A DNA stretch of 64,000 nucleotides from Rhizobium bangladeshense (lineage in GTDB: Bacteria > Pseudomonadota > Alphaproteobacteria > Rhizobiales > Rhizobiaceae). The translations under genes and the position numbers were made by a program. The first letter of the stretch is position 1. Every line of letters begins with the position of its first letter. Shown here one piece after another: positions 1 to 8,559 of the stretch. The DNA lies in the NCBI RefSeq assembly GCF_001662075.1, contig NZ_LYPL01000019.1:1-64000 (forward strand), read 5' to 3'. A model generated the notes under the pieces. It was not told where the DNA came from. It was given only the letters and a program-made list of their open reading frames with translations, and searched no databases.

Positions 1-69
1 CTTGGCTATCGAACGCCGGCAGAGGTCTTTCGAAAGAAACTGCTCGCGCAGATTCGTTATGCTGGTTAG
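1..69 (+). pseudogene. 3' end of a transposase (IS30-like), cut by the window edge
   Basis: The first 22 codons read in frame to a TAG at 67-69 and contain a GYRTPAEVF stretch. This matches the conserved C-terminal tail of IS30-type transposases, where a 'LGY.TP.EVF' motif lies close to the end of the DDE domain. Only the tail is visible, so the family is tentative and I cannot tell whether the copy is intact beyond the left edge. Confidence 0.5.
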
Positions 70-370
70 TTTGGCCGACCCCGCAAGTCGCGCTTCAACA
101 TGAACTCACACGGCTATTTAGTAATGCTGAGCGTCGCCAGATAATTTTGGACTGTGGTCACGCATTCTTGGACTGGCACCCATAATTTTGGATCCATGCT
201 CCCTTGTGCCCTAACCACCGTTCATTTTGAGGCTCCGGAGACGCCAATCCTGACTCGATGTCGTTGCTCCATGCTCGGCTGCGCGATTTCCGTCGATTTA
301 TTTGATCGTGTCGCTACTTTTTTCGCAAGTAATAAAGATTGCGGTGCGCTGTGCTGCGTTGAAAATTAAT
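70..370. other. Gene-free stretch with a short spaced repeat, possible insertion-sequence remnant
   Basis: No credible coding frame is seen. Three related short units occur within 55 bases: ATAATTTTGGACTG at 141-154, CATTCTTGGACTG at 163-175 and CATAATTTTGGAT at 181-193. Closely spaced imperfect terminal repeats are typical of IS21-type element ends. Together with the adjacent transposase tail this suggests insertion-sequence debris, but no transposase frame accompanies them. Confidence 0.3.
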
Positions 371-760
371 TCAGAATATCCCACGCTGGGCATTCCTCGA
401 CCACGGCCACTGACCATCGATCTCGGCCTCGAGCGAAAAGCTCAGGAAAGTTCGAATGAGGACGATGAGCCCGAGAAGGCCGACGCTTTCCCAAGTCAGA
501 GGAGCAATGATAGTGGCGATGATATCCGCCCCTATCAGGATTTCGAGCCCAAGCAATATCCCCCGCCCGAGATTGGCGCGATAGCGCTCATAGGCATCGC
601 GTTGTCCGGACGAGAGCAGATCCCGGACGTATCCAGCCGTCGCCACGGCCACGCCGATCAGGATTACGCCGACCCCGAAAAATTCGAGTCCGGTTGCAAG
701 CGGCTTCAACACGGGAGCGATCAGGTTGGCGAGACCGCTCGCTTCACTACCAATGTCCAT
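371..760 (-). CDS. DUF1622 family small membrane protein
   Basis: This 129-residue protein is predicted to sit in the inner membrane with three hydrophobic segments, at about residues 24-45, 67-84 and 90-108. The polar stretch between the first two contains a YERYRANLGRGILLGLE motif, which is the hallmark of the DUF1622 family; members are usually 115-130 residues. No function is established for the family. It lies 48 bases downstream of a DUF1275 gene on the same strand and may be cotranscribed with it. The start at 760 gives the usual family N-terminus, a short polar leader before the first membrane segment. Confidence 0.75.
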   Translation of the reverse strand: MDIGSEASGLANLIAPVLKPLATGLEFFGVGVILIGVAVATAGYVRDLLSSGQRDAYERYRANLGRGILLGLEILIGADIIATIIAPLTWESVGLLGLIVLIRTFLSFSLEAEIDGQWPWSRNAQRGIF

Positions 761-808
761 CTCACTATCCTCTATAATAAACTGAAAAGCCCTGTCGTCC
801 AGATTCTG

Positions 809-1489
809 TCAATTGGGTTCGGCACCTGACGTGCTGGCGAAGAGAGCAACGCCGGCGATGATGGCTGGCAGGCTAAAGGCGGCCACAGGGATGAACACGT
901 AGCTGGCCGCTCCGGCACCGCATCCGACGGCAAACGTCAGGACAGCGGTGGCCATCTTTTTCACCCGTGCTTTTGCGACGGTGATTTCCTGGGCTTTCGA
1001 GTTGGCAAGGATATCGGCAAGATCGAGCATGATCTGTGTCGTCGTACCCGTCATCAGGGTGGTCGGCGGCGCCTTCGACAGATGGGACCGGTGAAGACCG
1101 TTCTGTATGGCCATTGCCGACACCAGTGTCATCGCAACTGCGAACGTAACGCCATTCTCGTCGCCGTGGAATGGACCATAAACAATGGCAATGACCGCTA
1201 CCGCGGCGAGCAGGATCAATTTAACGACCAGCATGGGCCGGACTGGGAAGCGATTCCGGCCTTGAAGTTTCAGGCACACCAGCCGGGACGCGAAGACGAC
1301 CAGGCAGAACATCGGAAGGACCAGCACCTTCGACAAGGCCCCGCCAAGGCCATGCGCCATCGTTGCGCCCAAGGTCACGAAGTTGCCTGTAACATGTGCA
1401 GTAAAAAGCCCTGAAAGAGCCAGGAAGCCGAGCGTATCAACGTAGCCGCCATTGAAACTCAGAAGGGTAGGAAGGGAGGGAAGCTTCAT
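809..1489 (-). CDS. DUF1275 (YoaK-like) membrane protein
   Basis: This 226-residue protein carries about six hydrophobic segments and the family signature near its N-terminus: a GGYVDTLGF motif followed by HVTGNFVTLG at about residues 33-42. YoaK/DUF1275 proteins are inner-membrane proteins of about 220-240 residues with no proven activity; a transport or permease-like role has been suggested only by topology. The start at 1489 is preceded by GAGG with an eight-base spacer. It is the first gene of a probable two-gene unit with the DUF1622 gene. Assignment to the family is secure; the function is unknown. Confidence 0.8.
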   Translation of the reverse strand: MKLPSLPTLLSFNGGYVDTLGFLALSGLFTAHVTGNFVTLGATMAHGLGGALSKVLVLPMFCLVVFASRLVCLKLQGRNRFPVRPMLVVKLILLAAVAVIAIVYGPFHGDENGVTFAVAMTLVSAMAIQNGLHRSHLSKAPPTTLMTGTTTQIMLDLADILANSKAQEITVAKARVKKMATAVLTFAVGCGAGAASYVFIPVAAFSLPAIIAGVALFASTSGAEPN

Positions 1490-1783
1490 TTCTTGACCTC
1501 TATTTCTGTTAGGTGCCCCGACGTGCCTCTAGTTTTGACGCCAGATGCTAGCTTCAACAATTGCATCAATTGTTTCGAGTTCATTGCGCGTGGCGGCATA
1601 ATGGGCTGGGCGGCCGAAGCCGCTGCTCTGCCCAAGTCATGCAGTGGCTACGTTTGATGGAGCGATATGGCTGGTTTACCGCCTTGCCAACAATAGCAGC
1701 AATCGTTTCAATTTAATTGCGGTTTTTGAAATTATCGGACGGTCGTTCGGCGGTGGCGTGGCCACCCGAGCGCAAAGCTGAGT

Positions 1784-3766
1784 TTAGACCGCCCAGCAGG
1801 AGCAGCCGAGTGCGCCGAAGAATCCCTTGAGGTCGGCGATCGGAAGCTTGGAGGTCCAAGCCCCGGCATGGTCATGGCCGTGCACGCCGCAATCGCTGGC
1901 GCATCCGCATGTGGAGATCGCCGTGCGGCGCAATGAGCGAGCGCCCGCCCCTTCCGGTTCGCCCCAGGCCGCGTAACCGCCGAACTTGCGGACGGGAGAC
2001 CAGTCGGGCATAGCAGGCGGGATGTCGTTCTCGTCGAGCGTCTTGAAGTCGCCCGCGCCGTAGACGATCTTGCCGCCGACTATGGTCAGTTCCGACACGA
2101 GGAACGAAATTTCGTCCTCGGCGCAGGAGAAGAAGTCCTTGTCCGGAACCACCAGGTCGGCGAACTGGCCCTTCTCGATGCGGCCCTTCTTGCCCTCTTC
2201 GTTCGAGAACCATGTGACCTTTTCGGTCCACATGCGCAGCGCCGTCTCGCGATCGAGGCAGTTGGCACGCGGGTAGAGCTGCATTCCGCCGACTGTCTTG
2301 CCGGTCACCATCCAGGAGAGCGAGACCCACGGATTGTAGGAGGCGACGCGGGTGGCATCCGTACCTGCCGAGACATTCACGCCCTTGTCGAGCATGCGCT
2401 TGATCGGCGGAGTGGCTTCCGCCACTCCGTGGCCGTAGCGCTCAACGAAATATTCGCCCTGATAGGCCATCCGGTGCTGCGTGGCGATGCCGCCACCGAG
2501 TGCGGCGATTCGGTCGATCGAGCGATCCGAGATGGTTTCGGCATGGTCGAAGAACCAGTTCAGTCCTTCGAGCGGAATGTCCTTGTCGACCTTCTCGAAC
2601 ACATCGAGGGCGCGGGAGATGGTCTCGTCATAGGTGGCGTGGAGACGCCAGGGCCAGCGGTTCTCGACCAGAACCCGGACGACCTCTTCCAGCTCGCCTT
2701 CCATTTCCGGAGCCATTTCCGGACGGGGCTGGCGGAAGTCCTCGAAGTCGGCAGCCGAGAAGACGAGCATCTCGCCGGCACCGTTGTGACGGAAGTAGTC
2801 GTTGCCCTGCTTGTATTTGACCGATTGCGTCCAGTTCAGGAAGTCCTGTTTCTCTTCCTTGGGCTTCTGGGTGAAGAGGTTGTAGGCCAGACGCACCGTC
2901 ATCTGGTTCTCATCGGAGAGCTTCTGGATGACCTCGTAGTCGTCCGGATAGTTTTGGAAGCCCCCGCCCGCATCGATCACGCCTGTCACGCCGAGGCGGT
3001 TCAGTTCGCGCATGAAGTGACGGGTCGAGTTGACCTGGTAGTCCAGAGGAAGCTTCGGCCCCTTGGCGAGCGTCGAGTACAGAATGCCCGCATTCGGCTT
3101 CGCGAGCAGCATGCCCGTCGGGTTGCCGTTGGCATCGCGCGTGATTTCGCCGCCGGGTGGGTTCGGCGTGTCCCGGCCGTAGCCGACTGTACGGAGCGCC
3201 GCACCGTTGAGCAGCGCCCGATCATAGAGATGCAGAAGGAAGACGGGTGTGTCGGGAGCGACAGCGTTGATCTCCTCGATTGTCGGCAGGCGCTTTTCCG
3301 CGAACTGATGTTCGGTGAAGCCGCCGACGACGCGAACCCATTGCGGCGCGGGCGTGATCGCCACCTGGCGCTTCAGCATGTCCATTGCATCGGCGAGCGA
3401 CCGGACGCCGTCCCAGCGCAGCTCCATGTTGTAGTTCAGGCCACCGCGAACGACGTGCGTGTGGTTGTCGATCAGACCCGGCAGGACACGCTTGCCCCTG
3501 AGGTCGACGATCTTCGTGTTGGCACCAGCCAGCGCCATAATCTCGCTGTCGGATCCGACTTCGAGAAACAGGCCATCCTTGATGGCGATCGCCGTGGCGT
3601 TCGGATTGGTTCGGTCGAGGGTCGTCACGCGGCCGTTGTGGAGGATCAGGTCGGGATGCATGGTGTCTACTCCGGTCTGGTTGGGATCGGCGGCTTTCGC
3701 CGGGGAGAAGAGGTTCGAGAAAGCCAGGCTCGACGCGCCCCCAAGAAAGGATCGACGAGTCGTCAT
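1784..3766 (-). CDS. Tat-exported amidohydrolase (YtcJ-like, amidohydrolase family 3)
   Basis: The 660-residue product begins with a twin-arginine signal (TTRRSFLGG, then a hydrophobic stretch and AKA), so it should be exported folded to the periplasm. The mature part has an amidohydrolase layout: an N-terminal beta-sandwich, LPGLIDNHTH at about residue 100 supplying the HxH metal ligands, and a later SAGTDATR motif supplying the conserved aspartate. YtcJ-type enzymes are zinc hydrolases of amide or cyclic substrates with varied specificity. I chose the start at 3766 over an upstream in-frame ATG because it has a GGAGGAG ribosome site and begins the Tat signal. The ATG overlaps the stop of the XapX gene in TGATG, indicating translational coupling. 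The substrate is unknown. Confidence 0.8.
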   Translation of the reverse strand: MTTRRSFLGGASSLAFSNLFSPAKAADPNQTGVDTMHPDLILHNGRVTTLDRTNPNATAIAIKDGLFLEVGSDSEIMALAGANTKIVDLRGKRVLPGLIDNHTHVVRGGLNYNMELRWDGVRSLADAMDMLKRQVAITPAPQWVRVVGGFTEHQFAEKRLPTIEEINAVAPDTPVFLLHLYDRALLNGAALRTVGYGRDTPNPPGGEITRDANGNPTGMLLAKPNAGILYSTLAKGPKLPLDYQVNSTRHFMRELNRLGVTGVIDAGGGFQNYPDDYEVIQKLSDENQMTVRLAYNLFTQKPKEEKQDFLNWTQSVKYKQGNDYFRHNGAGEMLVFSAADFEDFRQPRPEMAPEMEGELEEVVRVLVENRWPWRLHATYDETISRALDVFEKVDKDIPLEGLNWFFDHAETISDRSIDRIAALGGGIATQHRMAYQGEYFVERYGHGVAEATPPIKRMLDKGVNVSAGTDATRVASYNPWVSLSWMVTGKTVGGMQLYPRANCLDRETALRMWTEKVTWFSNEEGKKGRIEKGQFADLVVPDKDFFSCAEDEISFLVSELTIVGGKIVYGAGDFKTLDENDIPPAMPDWSPVRKFGGYAAWGEPEGAGARSLRRTAISTCGCASDCGVHGHDHAGAWTSKLPIADLKGFFGALGCSCWAV

Positions 3767-4053
3767 CAGCTCCGCTCCTCCGCTGTCGCCTCCGCCTGAT
3801 GGGCGAGGTCGATCCGATCGCCGCCCTTCGGCAGGTGGCCGAACATGTGCGGCTTGATCTGATGAAGCCATGAAACGGCCGCCGGCTCCCTGCTCCACAA
3901 GGTCTTTGCGAAAGGGATGATCTGTTCGCCGACGAGGATGCCGAGCAGACCGACCAAGGCGATAACAGGCGGAGCCGGCGAGCGCACGTTCAGGAGGCTG
4001 TAGACGATGCCCACAAGCAGACCTGCACCGAGAGAAAGAAGATAGATTTTCAC
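3766..4053 (-). CDS. XapX domain (DUF1427) membrane protein
   Basis: This 95-residue protein has two hydrophobic helices (about residues 4-21 and 28-48) flanking the conserved SLLNVRSPAPP motif that defines XapX/DUF1427 proteins. Family members are usually 55-100 residues, and the charged tail after residue 60 is longer than in the shortest members. Its role is unknown. XapX genes often sit next to exported hydrolases or dehydrogenases, and here the stop codon overlaps the start of the Tat-exported amidohydrolase, so the two are probably made together. The isochorismatase-fold hydrolase gene lies 65 bases upstream on the same strand. Confidence 0.8.
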   Translation of the reverse strand: MKIYLLSLGAGLLVGIVYSLLNVRSPAPPVIALVGLLGILVGEQIIPFAKTLWSREPAAVSWLHQIKPHMFGHLPKGGDRIDLAHQAEATAEERS

Positions 4054-4118
4054 GGGATGTCCTCCACGCTTAGAGAAGGCCGCTCCGACGGGCTTATCGG
4101 AGCGGCCTGATCAGGCCG

Positions 4119-4808
4119 TTACTTGGCGGGGTTCGGGCCGATGCGCTTGCCATGCTTGACACGTTCCTCTGCGCCGTGAACCATCGTATAGGCGTAGTCG
4201 ACGCCCATGCCGTATGCGCCGGAATGCTCCTTCACGAGGGTGGTGACAGCATCATAGGTTTCCCTGCGGGCCCAGTCGCGCTGCCACTCGAGCAGGACCT
4301 GCTGCCAGGTGACCGGGATCACGCCTGCCTGAACCATCCGGTCCATCGCGTATTTGTGTGCGTCGGAGGACGTACCGCCGGAAGCATCCGCGACCATGTA
4401 GATCTCATAATCTGGAACATCATGCAGGGCCGAGAGTGCGAAGGTGGTGTTGCAGACCTCGGTCCAGAGACCGGAGACGACGATCTTCTTGCGGCCCTCG
4501 GCGGCGTTCTTCGCCAGCGCGTCACGGACGTTCTGGTCGTCCCAGGAGTTCATCGAGGTGCGCTCGAGAATATCGTTCTCCGGGTAGACGGCAAGCAGTT
4601 CCGGAAAGGTGTTGCCCGAGAAGGATTGCGTCTCGACCGTGGTGATCGTGGTGGGGACGTTGAAGATCTTGGCGGCCTTGGCGAGGCCGACGACATTGTT
4701 CTTCAGTACCTGGCGATCGATCGACTGGACGCCGAACGCCATCTGCGGCTGCTGGTCGATGAAGATGAGCTGGCTGTTCGCGGGGGTCAGGACTTCGAGC
4801 TTGGACAT
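4119..4808 (-). CDS. Isochorismatase-family cysteine hydrolase (YcaC-like)
   Basis: The 229-residue product has the isochorismatase/nicotinamidase fold. The general-base aspartate is D18 (LIFIDQQ) and the nucleophilic cysteine is C119 (SGLWTEVCNTTFAL). A WTEVC active-site sequence and ERTSMNSWDD region are typical of the YcaC group, whose true substrates are mostly unknown. No signal peptide is present, so it should be cytoplasmic. The start at 4808 is preceded by GAGGAAATCTA. It heads a three-gene minus-strand unit with the XapX and amidohydrolase genes. The pairing of two amide/ester hydrolases suggests degradation of a small amide or hydrazide-like compound, but that is inference only. Confidence 0.85.
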   Translation of the reverse strand: MSKLEVLTPANSQLIFIDQQPQMAFGVQSIDRQVLKNNVVGLAKAAKIFNVPTTITTVETQSFSGNTFPELLAVYPENDILERTSMNSWDDQNVRDALAKNAAEGRKKIVVSGLWTEVCNTTFALSALHDVPDYEIYMVADASGGTSSDAHKYAMDRMVQAGVIPVTWQQVLLEWQRDWARRETYDAVTTLVKEHSGAYGMGVDYAYTMVHGAEERVKHGKRIGPNPAK

Positions 4809-5481
4809 TAGATTTCCTCTTCGGTTGTTTGGACCGCGAATGCGGTGGGTTATAAACTGGGCAGGGCCTGTTGGTCGGACACCATATCCTGGAACACTGC
4901 TCGTAAGGCCCTGAGTGGGTCGAAACCAATGCTTCCATTCACTGGTTGCCTCGGCTGCTGAAAGGAACGTAGTGAGGTTTGCGCTTGTGCGAAATTGGAA
5001 TATTAATTGCGAATGAATTGCCTTTATCGCAATAATTACTCTGGCGTTCGGTTGACCCGCGGACGTGGCACGAAGTTGCGCTACGCGACCATTCGGTCCA
5101 AGATTTGCTCAAGATAATTTCATTCGGACAGGCGGCCCTGAGATAGTTTGCACTGTCACTGTTCACGCTATTCGGCGTGGAGCGATTTGGCTGAATTCGC
5201 TTGGGGCGAAACAGCCGATGGACAACAGGGGAGCGGCGTGTGAGCCGTGAACTGCTTGGCAGTCTGCCATTAAGTATTGACGCGACCAGATAGTGACTAC
5301 GCTGTAGGCGCAGGGGTTCCATATCGCGATTACTCTGTCTTCTGCTTACTCTCAACAGCGTTGCCCACTCTGCGCCGTCTGCCCGACGATGGATCAAATC
5401 AGCCGGGGGAGATATCTTCAAAGGAGAGATGGGAGAAGCCCGTGATCGTGGAGTAACCATCCATGAATATGGACAAAGCCA
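4809..5481. other. Intergenic region, no gene seen
   Basis: About 670 bases separate the isochorismatase-type gene from a LysR gene. Both strands hold only frames of random-looking composition with no recognisable motif. Local AT content is higher around 4980-5040 than in flanking genes, as expected for promoter DNA upstream of the hydrolase operon. No hairpin or repeat stood out. Confidence 0.4.
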
Positions 5482-6405
5482 CTAGGGTGTGCCGGCATCA
5501 TGGTCGTAGGCAGAAAACACGCCCGCAACCCAGTCTGCAAAGACCCGATACTTAACACTCGGAAACCGGCCCGCTGGCCTTACTATGTGAACAGGATAAC
5601 GTGGTGGTGCCCAATCGGCCATGATTGGGACCAGGGCGCCACGGGCGATATGGGGCCGTGCCAAGAATTCAAATGTCTGCCCGATACCCAGTCCTGCCAA
5701 TATTCCATGCAAATGCGCCGTCGCGTCACTGGTGGAGAGCTTGATGGGGCTGTAAATCTCGATTTTCTCATCGCCCTTAATCAGTCGAACCGGTGCAGCT
5801 TTCAGACTACGTGCATTAAAGTACTGCACGAAAATATGATCACGCTGCAGATCCGATGGCGAAGCTGGCACGCGGTGTTTTTCGAGGTACCCCGGGGTTG
5901 CGCAGGTCACTATCTCAACGCTGCATAACTTCCTCGCAACAAGAGATGCGCTGGGCAGATCGCCGGCACGAATGACGCAGTCTATGCCCTCTTCGACGAT
6001 GTCGGCCTGACGTTCTGTTACACCAAGATGCAACTCGATCGCTGGATAGAGCGCGTAAAACTCTGGCAACCGAGGGATCAGAATCGCGTTCGCGAAGGTC
6101 CCTCCTACGTCAACCCGGAGTTTTCCCCTGGTGGCTAGGCGCCCACGGGTCGCCTCATTGTTCATATCGTCGAAATCCGCGATCAGGCGAATGGCGCGCT
6201 CGTAGTAAGCAACTCCCTCAGGTGTCACGGTGACTGCACGTGTCGTACGTTCGAGCAATTTGAGGCTCAAGCTTGCCTCGAGATCCTGAACAAGCTTACT
6301 CACGGTCGACCGCGGCGCACCCATCGTGTCTGCAGCCTTTGCAAAGGATCCGGCCTCGACGACGCGAACAAAAGCTCTGATCGCTCCCAATTGATCCATT
6401 GTCAT
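5482..6405 (-). CDS. LysR-type transcriptional regulator
   Basis: This 307-residue protein has the standard LysR layout: an N-terminal winged helix-turn-helix (residues about 3-60; FVRVVEAGSFAKAADTMG then APRSTVSKLVQDLE) and a C-terminal substrate-binding-like effector domain starting near residue 90. It belongs to the group with ERTTRAVTVTPEG after the recognition helix, common among rhizobial and burkholderial regulators of redox or aromatic-compound genes. It is not divergent from a close neighbour: 157 bases separate its start from the end of the dioxygenase-like gene, which lies upstream on the same strand. Its target is therefore uncertain; the hydrolase operon further downstream is one candidate. 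Confidence 0.85.
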   Translation of the reverse strand: MTMDQLGAIRAFVRVVEAGSFAKAADTMGAPRSTVSKLVQDLEASLSLKLLERTTRAVTVTPEGVAYYERAIRLIADFDDMNNEATRGRLATRGKLRVDVGGTFANAILIPRLPEFYALYPAIELHLGVTERQADIVEEGIDCVIRAGDLPSASLVARKLCSVEIVTCATPGYLEKHRVPASPSDLQRDHIFVQYFNARSLKAAPVRLIKGDEKIEIYSPIKLSTSDATAHLHGILAGLGIGQTFEFLARPHIARGALVPIMADWAPPRYPVHIVRPAGRFPSVKYRVFADWVAGVFSAYDHDAGTP

Positions 6406-6562
6406 CTCTCCATCGAATGCGTGTGAATGCCTTGGGGCTCAGTTATCGATCAGTTGCAAAGGGCATCAGGCGTAGTCGAATGTTTGAAGATCTTCCCTGC
6501 AAAAAGCCAGGGCGCGGCCGGGTAGACATGCGGCGTCCAAAATTCGCAATGCCATAAGTTTG

Positions 6563-7495
6563 TCAGGCACCCAATGGCTCGAGATTTGCCTGGATCTGAT
6601 CGCGGAAAGCTTCATATCGGCCCGGTAGCTTGAGCGCTTCCCCAAGGTGAGCCGTGTCTTCGTCGCGATTGAAGCCCGGTTCATTGGTGGCGACTTCGAA
6701 CAAAATGCCGCCCGGCGTGCGGAAGTAGATCGCCCAGAAATAGTCGCGGTCGATGACGGGCGTCACCTGATACCCGGTACCCATTAGCGCTTTGCGCACC
6801 TCAAGCTGCTTCTCTCGGTTATCGACCGCAAACGCGATATGGTGAACCGATCCCGCACCCTGACGCGCAAAGGGCGTTTTCGGCAGCGATGCAAGATCGA
6901 TCGTATCCGCTCCGTTGCCATTAGGGATGATGAAGCGAGTCACGTCGCCCTCCTTCTCGGCGCGCTGGTAACCCATGAAGCCGAGAAGCTCTTCCGTCGC
7001 TGCGGTGTCATGCAGGCTGAAGCGAGCGCCGGCGAAACCGCGGATGGCCGCATCGTCGGGAATTCCATCCGCCGGCCATGGCGCGCGGTTGTCGTCGGCG
7101 GACTCAATCAGCGCAAGACCGTCGCCATCCGGACCCATGAAGCGAAGACGGTTGGCACCGAAGACGGTATCCCTTTCCAGACCGTCGACACCTTGAGCCG
7201 CGAAGCGATCCTGCCAGAACTTCAGCGAGCCCTTTGGAACCGAGAACTGCGTCTCACCGACCTCGCCTACACCCGGACGCCCCAGCATCATGTTGGGGAA
7301 CGGGAAGTAAGTCATGACCGTCCCGGCTGAACCGCTCTCGTCGCCGTAATACAGGTGATAGACATTCGGGTCGTCGAAGTTGACAGTCTGCTTGACTCGG
7401 CGCAGGCCCAGTGTGTCGGTGAAGAAGCGGTTGTTCTGCCGTGCATCCGATGCCATTGAGGTCACGTGATGCAGTCCCTTGATATCCTTGATCAT
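6563..7495 (-). CDS. Ring-cleaving-dioxygenase-like VOC protein (MhqO/LinE type)
   Basis: The 310-residue product contains two vicinal-oxygen-chelate modules. Likely metal ligands are the histidine in GLHHVTSMA near the N-terminus, the histidine in GSVHHIAFAVD at about residue 216 and the glutamate in GILFEVATNEPGF. This matches Fe(II) hydroquinone-type ring-cleaving dioxygenases such as MhqO and LinE, usually 310-320 residues. Upstream ATGs at 7510 and 7528 are possible, but 7495 has AAAGG seven bases ahead and gives the family N-terminus. A divergent LysR gene starts 118 bases away, the usual arrangement for a regulator that senses quinones or hydroquinones and controls this enzyme. Exact substrate unknown. 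Confidence 0.85.
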   Translation of the reverse strand: MIKDIKGLHHVTSMASDARQNNRFFTDTLGLRRVKQTVNFDDPNVYHLYYGDESGSAGTVMTYFPFPNMMLGRPGVGEVGETQFSVPKGSLKFWQDRFAAQGVDGLERDTVFGANRLRFMGPDGDGLALIESADDNRAPWPADGIPDDAAIRGFAGARFSLHDTAATEELLGFMGYQRAEKEGDVTRFIIPNGNGADTIDLASLPKTPFARQGAGSVHHIAFAVDNREKQLEVRKALMGTGYQVTPVIDRDYFWAIYFRTPGGILFEVATNEPGFNRDEDTAHLGEALKLPGRYEAFRDQIQANLEPLGA

Positions 7496-7613
7496 GTCGA
7501 TGCCTTTCATCGGGCGTTGGTGCTTCATGTGTTGATATGAATTTAGGCTGGTTGATCCTCATCGAGAATTGCAATATTCCTTGTGATTGAATTGCCAATT
7601 CTGAAACAATGAT
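7496..7613. promoter_or_regulatory. Divergent promoter region between dioxygenase-like gene and LysR gene
   Basis: The 118-base gap between two head-to-head genes is AT-rich (for example 7555-7612) and is the natural site for LysR binding. Established LysR behaviour is to bind a T-N11-A type dyad between itself and a divergent target. I did not find a strong perfect palindrome, so no operator is fixed. Confidence 0.45.
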
Positions 7614-8513
7614 ATGAACGACTACAAAGCCCTTCGAACGTTCCTGCTTGCCGCCGAGAAGCGGAACTTTGCCCAGGTCGCCCGCGAACTGGACATGACG
7701 CCAGCAGCCGTCACACGGGCGATCGCCGCCCTCGAGGCGGAACTTGGCGTGCAGCTCTTCGTTCGCACGACAAGACAGGTATCGCTGACAACCGACGGCG
7801 CAATCTTTGCTGCGCAGATCCAGCCAGCGGTCAAGACTCTGGAGGACGCGCGGCGCGAAGTAATGAACGCACACAAGGCGGACGAGGGTCGGCTGCGTAT
7901 CAGTGCGCCGACATGGTTCGGCAAGACGGTGCTGCCGCCGATCCTGTCCGGGTTCAAGGAGCGCTATCCGAAGATGAGCTTCGAGATCTCGCTGTCCGAT
8001 GGATTGGTGAACATCGTCGACGACGACTACGATCTGGCGATCCGCATCTCGTCGCAGCCTTCGGACAAGTTCACGATCTGGAGGAAGATCCGGGTGGTGC
8101 CGCGCATCCTGGTCGCCGCTCCCGGAAGCAGATTCGCCGACATGCAGCACCCGAACGAACTGAAGCCCGATGACTGCCTCGCGTACAGCGGAGAAAGCCG
8201 GCGTGAGAACTGGGTGCTGTCGGACGGTGGGTCAAGCATCACGATTTCGGCTGGACGGGCCTTCAGCGCGAACAGCGGAGAGGTTCTGGCGGACATGGCC
8301 GCCGACGGCGCGGGTGTCGCGCTGCTTCCTGGATTCAACATCGCTGATCACATCAGTAGCGGTCGCCTTGTCCACGTCTTCAAGGGATGGGCACCGCCGG
8401 ACCTGTGGCTGACGCTGTTTTACCCGCCCTACCAAGCCCTCCCGCCAAGGATTGCGTCATTCTCCAAGTTCTTCGAGGAGCAGGTCGCGGCAAAGATGGT
8501 CATGTTGGACTGA
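7614..8513 (+). CDS. LysR-type transcriptional regulator
   Basis: This 299-residue LysR regulator has the N-terminal winged helix (FLLAAEKRNFAQVARELDMTPAAVTRAIAALE) followed by RTTRQVSLTTDG and the effector-binding domain (residues about 90-290). The start at 7614 gives the canonical MNDYKALRTFLLAAE N-terminus. It is divergent from the MhqO-like dioxygenase gene and probably controls it. The effector domain should respond to a quinone or phenolic compound if the assignment of the neighbour is right; that is inference from position. Confidence 0.88.
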   Translation: MNDYKALRTFLLAAEKRNFAQVARELDMTPAAVTRAIAALEAELGVQLFVRTTRQVSLTTDGAIFAAQIQPAVKTLEDARREVMNAHKADEGRLRISAPTWFGKTVLPPILSGFKERYPKMSFEISLSDGLVNIVDDDYDLAIRISSQPSDKFTIWRKIRVVPRILVAAPGSRFADMQHPNELKPDDCLAYSGESRRENWVLSDGGSSITISAGRAFSANSGEVLADMAADGAGVALLPGFNIADHISSGRLVHVFKGWAPPDLWLTLFYPPYQALPPRIASFSKFFEEQVAAKMVMLD

Positions 8514-8559
8514 CGCACGCAAATGCCCGTCACCATGATCTGGCACACCCGTTTCAGAT

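Noticed and set aside
170..195. Possible sigma-54 promoter (TGGCAC followed by TTTTGG)
   Set aside because: The downstream element is not TTGC and spacing is wrong; better explained by the local repeat.
2429..3799. Long plus-strand frame (456 codons) opposite the amidohydrolase gene
   Set aside because: It mirrors the high-GC coding strand of a clear Tat-exported amidohydrolase and has no family motif.
4939..5460. Minus-strand frame of 173 codons in the gap before the LysR gene
   Set aside because: No ribosome site, low-complexity Ser/Arg-rich composition, no family resemblance.
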